NCBI RefSeq assembly: GCF_016916835.1
Contig: NZ_JAFFIX010000041.1
Coordinates: 1-38,876 of the forward strand
DNA length: 38,876 bases
Direction: 5' to 3'
DNA from: Actinacidiphila bryophytorum
GTDB lineage: Bacteria; Actinomycetota; Actinomycetes; Streptomycetales; Streptomycetaceae
The first letter of the stretch is position 1. The number at the start of each line of letters is the position of its first letter. The notes under the pieces are model-generated. The model made no database searches, had not been told where the DNA came from, and was given only the letters and a program-made list of their open reading frames with translations. Positions 30,205 through 37,434 of the stretch are shown here, one piece after another. The position numbers were made by a program, and so were the translations under genes.

Positions 30205-31158
30205 GTGACCGCCCCGCAGAGCACCTCCGCCGCGCTCCCGGTCCCGGGCATACCGGGCGCGGACCAGCCGCACACCGAAGCGGCGGCCTCGCGGGGCGCC
30301 GACTTCACGCTGCTGGCCGTCGCCGTCGCCGGGGTGTCGATGTCGGCGCCGCTGATAGCCGCGACCGCGGCCCCCGCACTGGCCATCGCCTTCTGGCGCA
30401 ACGCCATGGCCGTCGGGGTGCTCAGCCCGGTCGCCCTGTGGCGGCACCGCGCGGAACTGCGCGGCATGGGCCGCAGGGCGCTCACCCTGTCCGGCTGCGC
30501 GGGCCTGGTGCTCGCCCTGCACTTCGGGCTGTGGCTGCCCAGCCTGACCATGACCTCGGTCGCCACCTCGACCGCCCTGGTCACCACCACCCCGATCTGG
30601 ACCACCCTGATCCTGCGGCTGCGCGGACACCGCCCGCCGGCCCTGGTGTGGGCGGGCACCGCACTCGCCGTCGTCGGCGTGCTGATCCTCACCGGCATCG
30701 ACATGTCCACCGACACCCGCGCCCTGGCAGGCGACGCCCTCGCCCTGGCCGCGGGCCTGGCCGCGGCCGTGTACATGCTGCTGGGCGCGGAGGTGCGGCG
30801 TACCGCGACGACGACCGCGTACACCTTCGTCTGCTACTCGACGACCGCCGTCGCCCTGCTCGGCGCCTGCCTGGTGTCAGGTTCGGCGCTCGGCGGCTAC
30901 GACGGGAAGAGCTGGCTGAAGATCGCCGCCCTCACCGTCGTCGCCCAGCTCCTCGGGCACTCGCTGCTCAACCGCGTCGTGCGCGGGCTCGGCCCGTCCA
31001 CCACCTCGACGGCGATCCTGCTGGAGACCCCGGGCGCGGCCCTGATCGCCGCGCTGTGGCTCGGCCAGACCCCGCCCGCCGCCGCGTATCCGGCGCTCGG
31101 CGTGATCCTCACGGGCCTTGCCCTGGTGATCCTCGCCGACCGCAGGAAGCGCGTGTGA
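30205..31158 (+). CDS. EamA/DMT-family transporter
   Basis: 317 residues with about ten membrane helices in two EamA repeats (residues about 30-150 and 165-310). Visible family signs are the paired helix-loop with LTMTSVATSTALVTTTPIW in repeat one and GPSTTSTAILLETPGAALIAAL in repeat two. The N-terminal 30 residues are a soluble, Pro/Ala-rich tail. Members export or import metabolites such as amino acids; the substrate here is unknown. GTG 30205 has CAGGAG upstream. The stop lies 10 bp from the convergent corA stop. Confidence 0.92.
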   Translation: MTAPQSTSAALPVPGIPGADQPHTEAAASRGADFTLLAVAVAGVSMSAPLIAATAAPALAIAFWRNAMAVGVLSPVALWRHRAELRGMGRRALTLSGCAGLVLALHFGLWLPSLTMTSVATSTALVTTTPIWTTLILRLRGHRPPALVWAGTALAVVGVLILTGIDMSTDTRALAGDALALAAGLAAAVYMLLGAEVRRTATTTAYTFVCYSTTAVALLGACLVSGSALGGYDGKSWLKIAALTVVAQLLGHSLLNRVVRGLGPSTTSTAILLETPGAALIAALWLGQTPPAAAYPALGVILTGLALVILADRRKRV

Positions 31159-31168
31159 GACTGCCGGG

Positions 31169-32305
31169 TCAGAGCCAGCCGTTGCGGCGGAAACCGCGGT
31201 GGATGGCGTAGCAGATGGCCAGGATCACGCACAGCACCGTCGGGTAGCCGAACCGCCAGCGCAGCTCCGGCATGTGGTCGAAGTTCATCCCGTACACGCC
31301 GGTGATCATCGTGGGCACGGCCAGGATCGCCGCCCACGCGGTGATCTTGCGCATGTCCTCGTTCTGCACCACGGTCGCCTGCGCCAGGTTGGCCTGCAGG
31401 ATCGAGTTCAGCAGGTCGTCGAAGCCGGTGACCTGCTCGTGGACCCGGGCGACGTGGTCGGCGACGTCGCGGAAGTACTTCTGGATCTCCGGGTCGATCA
31501 GCCGCATCGGCCGCTCGCCCAGCATCTGCATGGGCCGCAGCAGCGGCGAGACCGCCCGCTTGAACTCCAGCACCTCCCGCTTGAGCTGGTAGATCCGGCC
31601 CGCGTCGCCGCCGCGCGAGGACTTGCCCGGCTCGGCGGAGAAGACGTCGATCTCCACCTCGTCGATGTCGTCCTGCACCGCGTCGGAGACCGCCAGGTAG
31701 TCGTCCACCACCTGGTCGGCGATCGCGTGCAGCACGGCCGAGGGACCCTTGGCCAGCAGCTCGGGGTCGTCCTCCAGGCGGTGCCGCAGCGCACGCAGCG
31801 AACCGTGGCCGCCGTGCCGCACGGTGATCACGAAGTACCGGCCGGTGAAGACCATCACCTCGCCGGACTCCACCACCTCGCTGGTCGCGGTCAGCTCCGC
31901 GTGCTCGACGTAGCGGATCGTCTTGAAGACGGTGAACAGCGAGTTGTCGTACCGCTCCAGCTTCGGCCGCTGGTGCGCGTGCACCGCGTCCTCCACCGCC
32001 AGCGGGTGCAGCCCGAACTCCTCGGCGATCCCCGCGAACTCCGCCTCCGTCGGCTCGTGCAGCCCGATCCACACGAAGCCGTCACTGCCGTCGCACTGGT
32101 CGGACGCCCGCCCGGCCCGCACCGTCTCCAGCGCGTCCCGCAGCCCGATGCTGTCGGTGCACCGCACCCCGTCGCGGTAGACCGCGCAGTCCACCACCGC
32201 GCTGGTGCCGGTGACCGCATCACGCGTCGGGCCGTAGTCGTACGACGCGGGGGACTTGCGCAGCGCGGGACGCACGACTGCGCGAAGATCACGGATCATC
32301 GACAT
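31169..32305 (-). CDS. corA: CorA-type magnesium/cobalt transporter
   Basis: 378 residues. The C-terminus has two membrane helices and the channel motif YGMNFDHMPEL between them; before it are the long coiled helices of the cytoplasmic funnel, which opens or closes with bound Mg. The N-terminal alpha/beta domain (GFVWIGLHEPTEAEFAGIAEEFGLHPLAVEDAVHAHQRPKLERYD) is typical. It pumps or conducts Mg2+ (also Co2+, Ni2+) into the cell as a pentamer. ATG 32305 is preferred because GAAGGAG lies 7 bp before it; the longer frame reaches 32347. A leader of about 320 nt with an upstream short ORF and hairpin precedes it. C-terminal residues end RRNGWL. Confidence 0.96.
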   Translation of the reverse strand: MSMIRDLRAVVRPALRKSPASYDYGPTRDAVTGTSAVVDCAVYRDGVRCTDSIGLRDALETVRAGRASDQCDGSDGFVWIGLHEPTEAEFAGIAEEFGLHPLAVEDAVHAHQRPKLERYDNSLFTVFKTIRYVEHAELTATSEVVESGEVMVFTGRYFVITVRHGGHGSLRALRHRLEDDPELLAKGPSAVLHAIADQVVDDYLAVSDAVQDDIDEVEIDVFSAEPGKSSRGGDAGRIYQLKREVLEFKRAVSPLLRPMQMLGERPMRLIDPEIQKYFRDVADHVARVHEQVTGFDDLLNSILQANLAQATVVQNEDMRKITAWAAILAVPTMITGVYGMNFDHMPELRWRFGYPTVLCVILAICYAIHRGFRRNGWL

Positions 32306-32375
32306 GGCAAGCTCCTTCACGGACTGGCCGACGGCATCACGCCGCACCGAACTGAAACGCTGCTGTGGGGGTTCA

Positions 32376-32399
32376 GGCGATCAGCACGCGGTGATCGCC
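32376..32399 (-). promoter_or_regulatory. Hairpin in the corA leader
   Basis: Arms GGCGATCA (32376-32383) and TGATCGCC (32392-32399) pair perfectly over an 8-nt loop. It lies 71 bp upstream of the corA start. On the transcript it is followed by CCCCCAC and no T-run, so it is more likely a structural or anti-antiterminator-type element than a plain terminator. Confidence 0.45.
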
Positions 32400-32507
32400 A
32401 GGCAGTTCAGGGCGCTCTTCCGAAGCGGGTACGCTCCGCGGGCGGGCCGTGGCAGGTCGCGTTTCACGGCATGACAGCCGGGTAAGGAACGCGAAGGGCT
32501 CAGCGGG

Positions 32508-32573
32508 TCACACCGCGGACGGGGCGGCGGCGAGGGAAGAGCGGCCGGTACTGCACGGTCGACTGGGATCCAT
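32508..32573 (-). CDS. Upstream 21-codon leader ORF of corA
   Basis: ATG 32573 opens a 21-residue peptide starting MDPSRP and ending with TGA at 32508-32510. It has a very strong Shine-Dalgarno GGAGGAGGTG ending 10 bp before the ATG. The N-terminal Pro residues (positions 3 and 6) and the acidic residue at position 2 recall magnesium-responsive leader peptides such as MgtL, which also starts with an acidic residue and prolines. CorA and MgtA leaders in enterobacteria use such peptides to sense Mg. That this one does so is inference. Confidence 0.5.
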   Translation of the reverse strand: MDPSRPCSTGRSSLAAAPSAV

Positions 32574-32665
32574 GTCAGTCCCCACCTCCTCCGGCCGTTC
32601 CCCGCTGGGGGATGACGTACGCGAACGCCCCACCATAGCAAGCCCCGGTGGCGACGACGTCGCGC

Positions 32666-32693
32666 CTGACCCGATCCTTACGCGTTCTATGCT
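32666..32693 (+). promoter_or_regulatory. Promoter CTGACC-N16-TATGCT of the SUFU gene
   Basis: CTGACC (32666-32671) and TATGCT (32688-32693) form a good housekeeping promoter, and the -10 lies 6 bp before the ATG at 32700. Transcription should begin at the start codon itself, giving a leaderless mRNA. Confidence 0.55.
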
Positions 32694-32699
32694 CGCCGC

Positions 32700-33284
32700 A
32701 TGGGTGAAATCCTGGCACTTGTCGAGGCCCGGCTGCGGTCCGCCTTCGGCGAGCCCGACGCCCGCGCGGCCGTCACCTTCCTCGGCGCCGAGCGCATCGA
32801 AGTACTCCGCTTCACCCGCGACGACCTGGTGCGATACGCCACGCTCGGCATGTCAGCGCAACCCATGGCCGACCCCGTCGCCCCGCTCACCGACCCCTTG
32901 CGCGGGCCGCGCGCCGAACTCGTCCTCACCGTCGCGGCGGGCCGCGCCGACACCTCGGCGGTGCTCCGGCCGCTGGCCGTCTTCGCCGCGTCCCCCCAGG
33001 TCGAGGGAGTCGTCGTCGCCGCAGGGAACGCGATGGAACTCGGCGAGCCGCTCTGGCCGGGGGCGCCCTTCACCTCGGTCCTCGTCGCCGAGCCCGGCGG
33101 CCTCGTCGACGACCTCCCCCTCCCCGAGCCCCGCGACCCGGTCCGCTTCCACCCCCTCCTCCCGATGACCCCGAACGAAGCGGCCTTCAAACGCGCCCGC
33201 GGAGCCGAAGCGCTCCACGCCGCTTGGCTCATCCACGCCACCGACCTCCGCGACCCCCTCCGCGGCACGGTCCCCCTTACGTAA
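32700..33284 (+). CDS. SUFU-domain protein (Suppressor-of-fused-like)
   Basis: 194 residues. The segment with LPMTPNEAAFKRARGAEALHAAWL and the following DLRDPLR is the SUFU domain pattern (PF05076). In bacteria such proteins are cytoplasmic, often of unknown role, sometimes linked to toxin immunity. No toxin or partner gene is adjacent, so no function is assigned. It is leaderless and monocistronic. TAA stop. The 3' side runs into repeat sequence. Confidence 0.87.
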   Translation: MGEILALVEARLRSAFGEPDARAAVTFLGAERIEVLRFTRDDLVRYATLGMSAQPMADPVAPLTDPLRGPRAELVLTVAAGRADTSAVLRPLAVFAASPQVEGVVVAAGNAMELGEPLWPGAPFTSVLVAEPGGLVDDLPLPEPRDPVRFHPLLPMTPNEAAFKRARGAEALHAAWLIHATDLRDPLRGTVPLT

Positions 33285-33298
33285 GGCGGCGCCCGATA

Positions 33299-33400
33299 GG
33301 GGCGCGGGGAACTGCGCGCCAAGCCCACCACCGGGGCGCGGGTCGTCACCGTCCGAAAGGGGCAATTCCTGTCGGAGCCGGACCACCGGCCGGTGGGTGG
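33299..33400 (+). repeat. 100-bp repeat, copy 1 (core plus CACCGG module)
   Basis: From the core at 33299-33318 through CCAAGCCC, GGGTCGTCACCG and GGGGCAATTCC to GGACCACCGGCCGGTGG. The same order occurs 194 bp downstream at 33493-33594, with indels in the middle, and a third, inverted, copy lies at 36723-36797 without the core. Confidence 0.8.
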
Positions 33401-33492
33401 CTGGTCGCGCAGTTCCGCCCCCGCAGCTTCGCCTGGGGGTACCCCAGCGCCTCCTGGGGGTTGCCCTCTTCCGCGGAGGGTGAGCGTTTTCA
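33401..33492. repeat. Composite module (degenerate core plus CAGGCGAAG and GAAAACGC modules)
   Basis: GTCGCGCAGTTCCGCCCCC then GCAGCTTCGCCTGGGGGTACC, CAGCGCCTCCTGGGGG and the companion GAGCGTTTTCAGGGG. The whole run from 33404 to 33515 is the near-exact inverse of 36600-36725. It lies between convergent genes. Confidence 0.8.
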
Positions 33493-34794
33493 GGGGCGCG
33501 GGGAACTGCGCGCCAAGCCGTCGACTGCGCGCGGGTCGTCACCGGCGGGAAGGGGCTGTTCGGGCCGGAGCCGGACCACCGGCGGGTGGGGGCTCGCGGC
33601 AGCGAGGTGGTGGCGGCGGGCCGCGATGACGGCGGCGCCCGTCACGGCCGCGCCGGCCGCGACGAGGAAGGGCACGTGGACGTCGGTCCACGACTCGATC
33701 TTGGGCGCGAGATACGGCGCCGCAGCCGCGGCGAACCAGCGGACGAAGTTGTAGCCGGCGGAGGCGACGGGCCTCGGCGCATCCGAGACCCCGAGCGCCA
33801 GCTCGGTGAACACCGTGTTGTTGACCCCGATGAACGCGCCGGAGGCGATCGTGCAGACGATCGCCGTGGCGTGCGACCCGTACCCGAGGACGACGAGGTC
33901 CGCGGCGAGCAGCAGCAGCGACCCGCCGAGCACCCGCAGCGGCCCGAACGCGGCCTGCAGCCGCGGGGCGATGAGCACGGAGAAGACGGCCAGCAGCACA
34001 CCCCAGCCGAAGAAGACGGCACCGGACCGGTAGGGCGACATGTCGAGCACGAACGGCGTGAAGGCCAGCACCGTGAAGAAGGCGTAGTTGTAGAAGAAGG
34101 CCGACGCGGCGGCCGTCGCGAGCCCGCGGTGGCCGAGCGCCCGCAGCGGGTCGAGCAGCGAGGTGCGGGTGGCGGGCCTGGGCTGCTCCTTGAGGAAGAG
34201 CGAGATGGCCACGAAGCCGATGGCCATGAGCGCGGCGGTGCCGAAGAAGGGGTAGCGCCACTTCATGTCGCCGAGCACCGCCCCGAGCAGCGGCCCGCAG
34301 GCCATGCCGAGGCCGAGCGCGGACTCGTAGAGCAGGATCGCGGAGGCGGCACCGCCGGTGGCGGCGCCGACGATGACGGCCAGCGAGGTGGAGACGAACA
34401 GCGCGTTGCCCAGGCCCCAGCCGGCCCGGAAGCCGACGAGCTGGGAGACCGAGTCGGAGGTGCCGGCCAGGCCGGCGAAGACGACCACGAGGGCGAGCCC
34501 GGCCAGCAGCGTCTTCTTGCCGCCGATGCGGCTGGAGACGAACCCGGTGACGAGCATGGCGACCGCGGTGATCAGGAAGTAGCTGGTGAACAGCAGCGAC
34601 ACCTGGCTGGGCGTGGCGTCCAGGCCCTTGGCGATGGACGGCAGGATCGGGTCGACCAGGCCGATGCCCATGAAGGCGACGACGGCCGCTCCGGCGGTGG
34701 CCCACATCGCGGTGGGCTGGCGCAGCAGGCTCACCTTCTCGTGCGCCATGTCCTCGAAGCCTTCCGTGCGCTCGGCGCCGCCGCTGTCGTGCAT
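33490..34794 (-). CDS. MFS drug/efflux-type transporter with repeat-derived C-terminal tail
   Basis: 434 residues with 12 membrane helices. DLVDPILPSIAKGLDATPSQVSLLFTSYFL-type start (helix 1 and its loop), GFVSSRIGGKKTLLAG (motif A), and the FRAGWGLGNALF stretch place it among drug:H+ antiporters. The last helix ends near AARRHHLAAA; the following residues, about 34 (PHPPVVRLRPEQPLPAGDD, then RAVDGLARSSPRP), are encoded by copy 2 of the 100-bp repeat, including the TGA. ATG 34794 has GGAGGG upstream; ATG 34749 is an alternative with GAGGAC. Substrate unknown. A promoter and a TAGTTGC dyad lie just upstream. Confidence 0.9.
   Translation of the reverse strand: MHDSGGAERTEGFEDMAHEKVSLLRQPTAMWATAGAAVVAFMGIGLVDPILPSIAKGLDATPSQVSLLFTSYFLITAVAMLVTGFVSSRIGGKKTLLAGLALVVVFAGLAGTSDSVSQLVGFRAGWGLGNALFVSTSLAVIVGAATGGAASAILLYESALGLGMACGPLLGAVLGDMKWRYPFFGTAALMAIGFVAISLFLKEQPRPATRTSLLDPLRALGHRGLATAAASAFFYNYAFFTVLAFTPFVLDMSPYRSGAVFFGWGVLLAVFSVLIAPRLQAAFGPLRVLGGSLLLLAADLVVLGYGSHATAIVCTIASGAFIGVNNTVFTELALGVSDAPRPVASAGYNFVRWFAAAAAPYLAPKIESWTDVHVPFLVAAGAAVTGAAVIAARRHHLAAASPHPPVVRLRPEQPLPAGDDPRAVDGLARSSPRP
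33493..33594 (+). repeat. 100-bp repeat, copy 2, inside the MFS gene 3' end
   Basis: Core at 33493-33512, then CAAGCC, CGCGGGTCGTCACCGG, GGGGCTGTTCGG and CCGGAGCCGGACCACCGG. Read on the minus strand it encodes the last 34 or so residues and the stop codon of the MFS exporter. Confidence 0.8.
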
Positions 34795-34820
34795 GGCCCG
34801 GGTTCCCTCCGGTCGGGAAG

Positions 34821-34862
34821 TAGTTGCTGTCTACATGCACAGTAGGTTGGGTTTCGCAACTA
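34821..34862. promoter_or_regulatory. Promoter TTGCAT-N18-TACTGT with TAGTTGC-N28-GCAACTA dyad
   Basis: On the minus strand TTGCAT (34863-34868) and TACTGT (34839-34844) give a -35/-10 pair with an 18-bp spacer, about 40 bp before the MFS start. The perfect 7-bp inverted repeat TAGTTGC (34821-34827) and GCAACTA (34856-34862) overlaps the -10 and start region, the usual place for a repressor. No TetR or MarR gene is next to it. Confidence 0.45.
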
Positions 34863-34968
34863 ATGCAACCTGCAGCTACTTCGCGGCCCGCCCGACCAGG
34901 CGACGGTGTCCCTCCGGACGGGTGATCGTCCTTGACGCGGGCACCAGGTCGGAGGACCGTGGGGATTT

Positions 34969-35607
34969 ATGAGGGGCGAACCCAGTTGCCCGAAGTGCGG
35001 TGGCAGGGTCAGGGCGCCCGGCCTCTTCGCCGACTCCTGGCAATGCGATGTGCACGGCACCGTGTACCCGCTGCAGCCCGTCGTCCCGCCGAGCGTCGAA
35101 GGCCTCGGCGTGGTCGTCCACCGGGCGCAGGTACCGGTGTGGATGCCCTGGCCGCTGCCCGTCGGCTGGCTCTTCTCCGGGGTCGCCGCCGCCGGCGACG
35201 ACCGCAGCGGCGGCCGGGCCACCGCGGTGGCCTGCTCGGGACCCGGACCCTTCGGCGGCCCCGGCGAGCTGATGCTGATCGCCGAGGAGCTGGGCGTCGG
35301 GCTCGGCGCCCGCTACGCCGGGATCGACGGCCCGGACCCCGGCCCCAACATGTGCGTCAACAAGCCGCCGCACGCCAAGGTGCTCGCCGCCGGCCGCCCG
35401 ACCGCCCTGTGGCACGTCGGCGGCGCACCCGACGACCGCGTCGTCTTCGCGGGGGAGGCCCGCGGCCTGTGGCTGTGGGCCATCGTCTGGCCCGAGGAGA
35501 CCGGGCTGCTGATGTACGACGAACTGGTCCTCACCGACCTGCGGGACGCCGGCGCCGAGGTCGACCTGCTGCCGTGCGGCGCACTGACCCCCAGGCTGCT
35601 GGCCTGA
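34969..35607 (+). CDS. Conserved zinc-ribbon-like protein of unknown function (DUF6758-like)
   Basis: 212 residues. The N-terminal SCPKCGGRVRAPGLFADSWQCDVHG holds two CxxC/CxxH pairs (Cys7, Cys10, Cys26, His29), a small zinc ribbon. The body is rich in Trp and Gly (WMPWPLPVGWLFSGVAAAGDD) and ends LLPCGALTPRLLA. I believe it belongs to a streptomycete-wide family of unknown role; the name is from memory and may be wrong. ATG 34969 has GGAGGA at 34951-34956, 12 bp before it. The next gene starts 86 bp downstream, so co-transcription is possible. Confidence 0.85.
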   Translation: MRGEPSCPKCGGRVRAPGLFADSWQCDVHGTVYPLQPVVPPSVEGLGVVVHRAQVPVWMPWPLPVGWLFSGVAAAGDDRSGGRATAVACSGPGPFGGPGELMLIAEELGVGLGARYAGIDGPDPGPNMCVNKPPHAKVLAAGRPTALWHVGGAPDDRVVFAGEARGLWLWAIVWPEETGLLMYDELVLTDLRDAGAEVDLLPCGALTPRLLA

Positions 35608-35693
35608 CTCGCTGAAGGCCTGGGAATCGCAGGCCCGGGCGAACGCTATCCTTGGCTTCGTCCCTGTCCGCGCCGTCCCCGGGAGCCCGTGCC

Positions 35694-36545
35694 GTGCGCA
35701 TCGACCTGCACACCCACTCCACGGCGTCCGACGGCACCGACACCCCCGCCGAGCTGGTACGCAACGCCGCCGCGGCCGGACTCGACGTCGTCGCGCTCAC
35801 CGACCACGACACGGTCGGCGGCTACGCCCAGGCCACCGCCGCCCTCGCGGGCACGGACCTGACGCTGGTCACCGGCGCGGAGCTGTCCTGCCGGACGGGC
35901 GGGACCAGCATGCACATGCTGGCGTACCTCTTCGACCCGGCCGAGCCGCAGCTGTACGAGGCCCGCGAGCTGGTACGCGACGGCCGCGTGCCGCGCGCGC
36001 ACGGGATGATCGACAAGCTCCAGGCACTCGGCGTGCCCGTCACCTGGGAGATGGTCGCCCGCATCGCCGGCGACGGCTCCGTCGGCCGCCCGCACATCGC
36101 CACCGCGATGGTCGAACTGGGCGTCGTGCCCACCGTCTCCGACGCCTTCACCGAGGAATGGCTCGCCAACGACGGGCGGGCGTACGTGGGCAAGCAGGAG
36201 TTCGACCCCTTCGACGCGGTCCGCCTGGTCAAGGCGGCGGGCGGCGTCACCGTCTTCGCGCACCCGGGCGCGCACAAGCGCGGTGAGACCGTCCCGGACG
36301 AGGTCGTCGCGGGCCTTGCCGCCGCGGGCCTCGACGGCCTGGAGGTCGACCACGTCGACCACGACGAGCCGACCCGTACGAGGTTGCGCGGGCTCGCCCG
36401 CGAACTCGGCCTCCTGGCCACGGGTTCCTCCGACTACCACGGCACCCGCAAGTCCGTCGCCCTCGGCGAGTGTGTCACCGACCCCGAGGTCTACGCCCAG
36501 CTCGCGGCCCGAGCCACGGGCGCTCAACCGATCTCGGCGGTCTAG
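35694..36545 (+). CDS. PHP-domain phosphoesterase
   Basis: 283 residues. The metal-binding motifs of the PHP fold are present: DLHTHSTASDGT at the N-terminus, ALTDHDTVGG, GAELSC, the RPHIATAM His, FAHPG and GSSDYHG near the C-terminus. Closest class is the YciV/trpH-type, members of which act as 5'-nucleotidase or 3',5'-nucleoside bisphosphate phosphatase; the exact substrate is inferred only. GTG 35694 gives MRIDLHTHS and has GGGAG upstream; a TTG at 35652 lies inside the likely promoter (TATCCT at 35646-35651), so it is rejected as start. TAG stop within CTAG. Confidence 0.92.
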   Translation: MRIDLHTHSTASDGTDTPAELVRNAAAAGLDVVALTDHDTVGGYAQATAALAGTDLTLVTGAELSCRTGGTSMHMLAYLFDPAEPQLYEARELVRDGRVPRAHGMIDKLQALGVPVTWEMVARIAGDGSVGRPHIATAMVELGVVPTVSDAFTEEWLANDGRAYVGKQEFDPFDAVRLVKAAGGVTVFAHPGAHKRGETVPDEVVAGLAAAGLDGLEVDHVDHDEPTRTRLRGLARELGLLATGSSDYHGTRKSVALGECVTDPEVYAQLAARATGAQPISAV

Positions 36546-36599
36546 CGCCCACCCCCCAGGCCGTCCGGGGTGCCACCCCGGTCGCCCCCGGACCTTCCG

Positions 36600-36797
36600 C
36601 CGGTGGTGGGTTGCGCGCGCAGTTCCCCGCGCCCCTGTGTGCTCAGCCCTGCCGCAGAGGTCACCCCCAGGAGGCGCTGGGGGTACCCCCAGGCGAAGCT
36701 CTGGGGGCGGAACTGCCCGCCCAGCCCCCCACCGGCCGGTGGTCCGGCAACGACAGCAACAGCCCCTTCGAGTCGGTGACGACGCGCGCCACCACGA
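36600..36797. repeat. Inverted composite repeat between the PHP and MarC genes
   Basis: Core in reverse orientation at 36616-36635; then the GGTACCCCCAGGCGAAGC module (36680-36709), then the CACCGGCCGGTGGTCCGGC module (36728-36797). Order and sequence are the inverse of 33404-33515 followed by the inverse of the copy-1 end. A perfect palindrome CCGGGGTG-C-CACCCCGG lies just before it (36565-36581). The 280-bp gap shows no gene. Confidence 0.8.
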
Positions 36798-36825
36798 TGG
36801 CGCCACCTAGGACGAAAGCTCAGCC

Positions 36826-37434
36826 ATGTTCGACTTCACGTTGTTCGGGTCCGTGTTCTTCACGTTGTTCGTGATCATGGACCCGCCCGGCATCACGCCG
36901 ATCTTCCTCGCGCTGACGTCGGGGCGTGCCACGAAGGTCCAGCGGCGGATGGCGCTGCAGGCGGCCGGCGTGGCCTTCGGCGTGATCGCGGTGTTCGGGA
37001 TCTGCGGGCAGCAGATCCTGGACTACCTGCATGTGTCGGTGCCCGCGCTGCGGGTCGCCGGCGGGCTGCTGCTCCTGCTGATCGCGCTGGACCTGCTGAC
37101 CGGCAAGGCGGACGAGCCGACGCAGACCAAGGACGTCAACGTGGCACTGGTGCCGCTGGGGATGCCGCTGCTCGCGGGACCGGGGGCGATCGTCACGGTG
37201 ATCCTGGCCGTCCAGCACGCGGACGGCTTCGCGCAGCAGACGTCCGTGTGGCTGGCCATCGTCGCGATGCACGCGGTGCTGTGGCTGACGATGCGCTACT
37301 CGCTGGCGATCATCCGGGTGATCAAGGAGGGCGGTGTGGTCCTGGTGACCCGGCTGTCCGGGATGCTGCTGTCGGCGATCGCCGTGCAGTCCGTCGCGAA
37401 CGGCGTCTTCGGCTTCGTCCACGGCCAGGGCTGA
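36826..37434 (+). CDS. MarC-family integral membrane protein
   Basis: 202 residues with six helices. The family start FTLFGSVFFTLFVIMDPPGITPIFLALT, the LLLLIALDLLTG middle and the MPLLAGPGAIVTVIL motif are clear. Despite the name, MarC proteins are not proven multidrug pumps; the function is unknown. ATG 36826 has only a weak AGGA upstream, and the 280 bp before it are repeat sequence. A strong hairpin follows the stop. Length is normal. Confidence 0.93.
   Translation: MFDFTLFGSVFFTLFVIMDPPGITPIFLALTSGRATKVQRRMALQAAGVAFGVIAVFGICGQQILDYLHVSVPALRVAGGLLLLLIALDLLTGKADEPTQTKDVNVALVPLGMPLLAGPGAIVTVILAVQHADGFAQQTSVWLAIVAMHAVLWLTMRYSLAIIRVIKEGGVVLVTRLSGMLLSAIAVQSVANGVFGFVHGQG

Larger units (their letters stand above)
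32306..32640 (-). promoter_or_regulatory. corA leader region and promoter
   Basis: On the minus strand TGC-TATGGT (32632-32640) is an extended -10 box; transcription would start near 32625, about 320 nt upstream of corA. The leader holds, in order, a short ORF with a strong ribosome site (32508-32573), about 110 nt of GC-rich sequence, and a perfect hairpin GGCGATCA-N8-TGATCGCC (32376-32399). No consensus M-box riboswitch could be recognised. The 394-bp gap carries no other gene. Confidence 0.5.

Noticed and set aside
32306..32640. M-box (ykoK) magnesium riboswitch upstream of corA
   Set aside because: I could not find the conserved M-box core or its multi-helix layout; the short ORF plus hairpin explain the leader better.
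35652..35694. TTG 35652 as start of the PHP protein
   Set aside because: It lies one base after a TATCCT -10 box; GTG 35694 has GGGAG and begins exactly at the family's DLHTHS motif.
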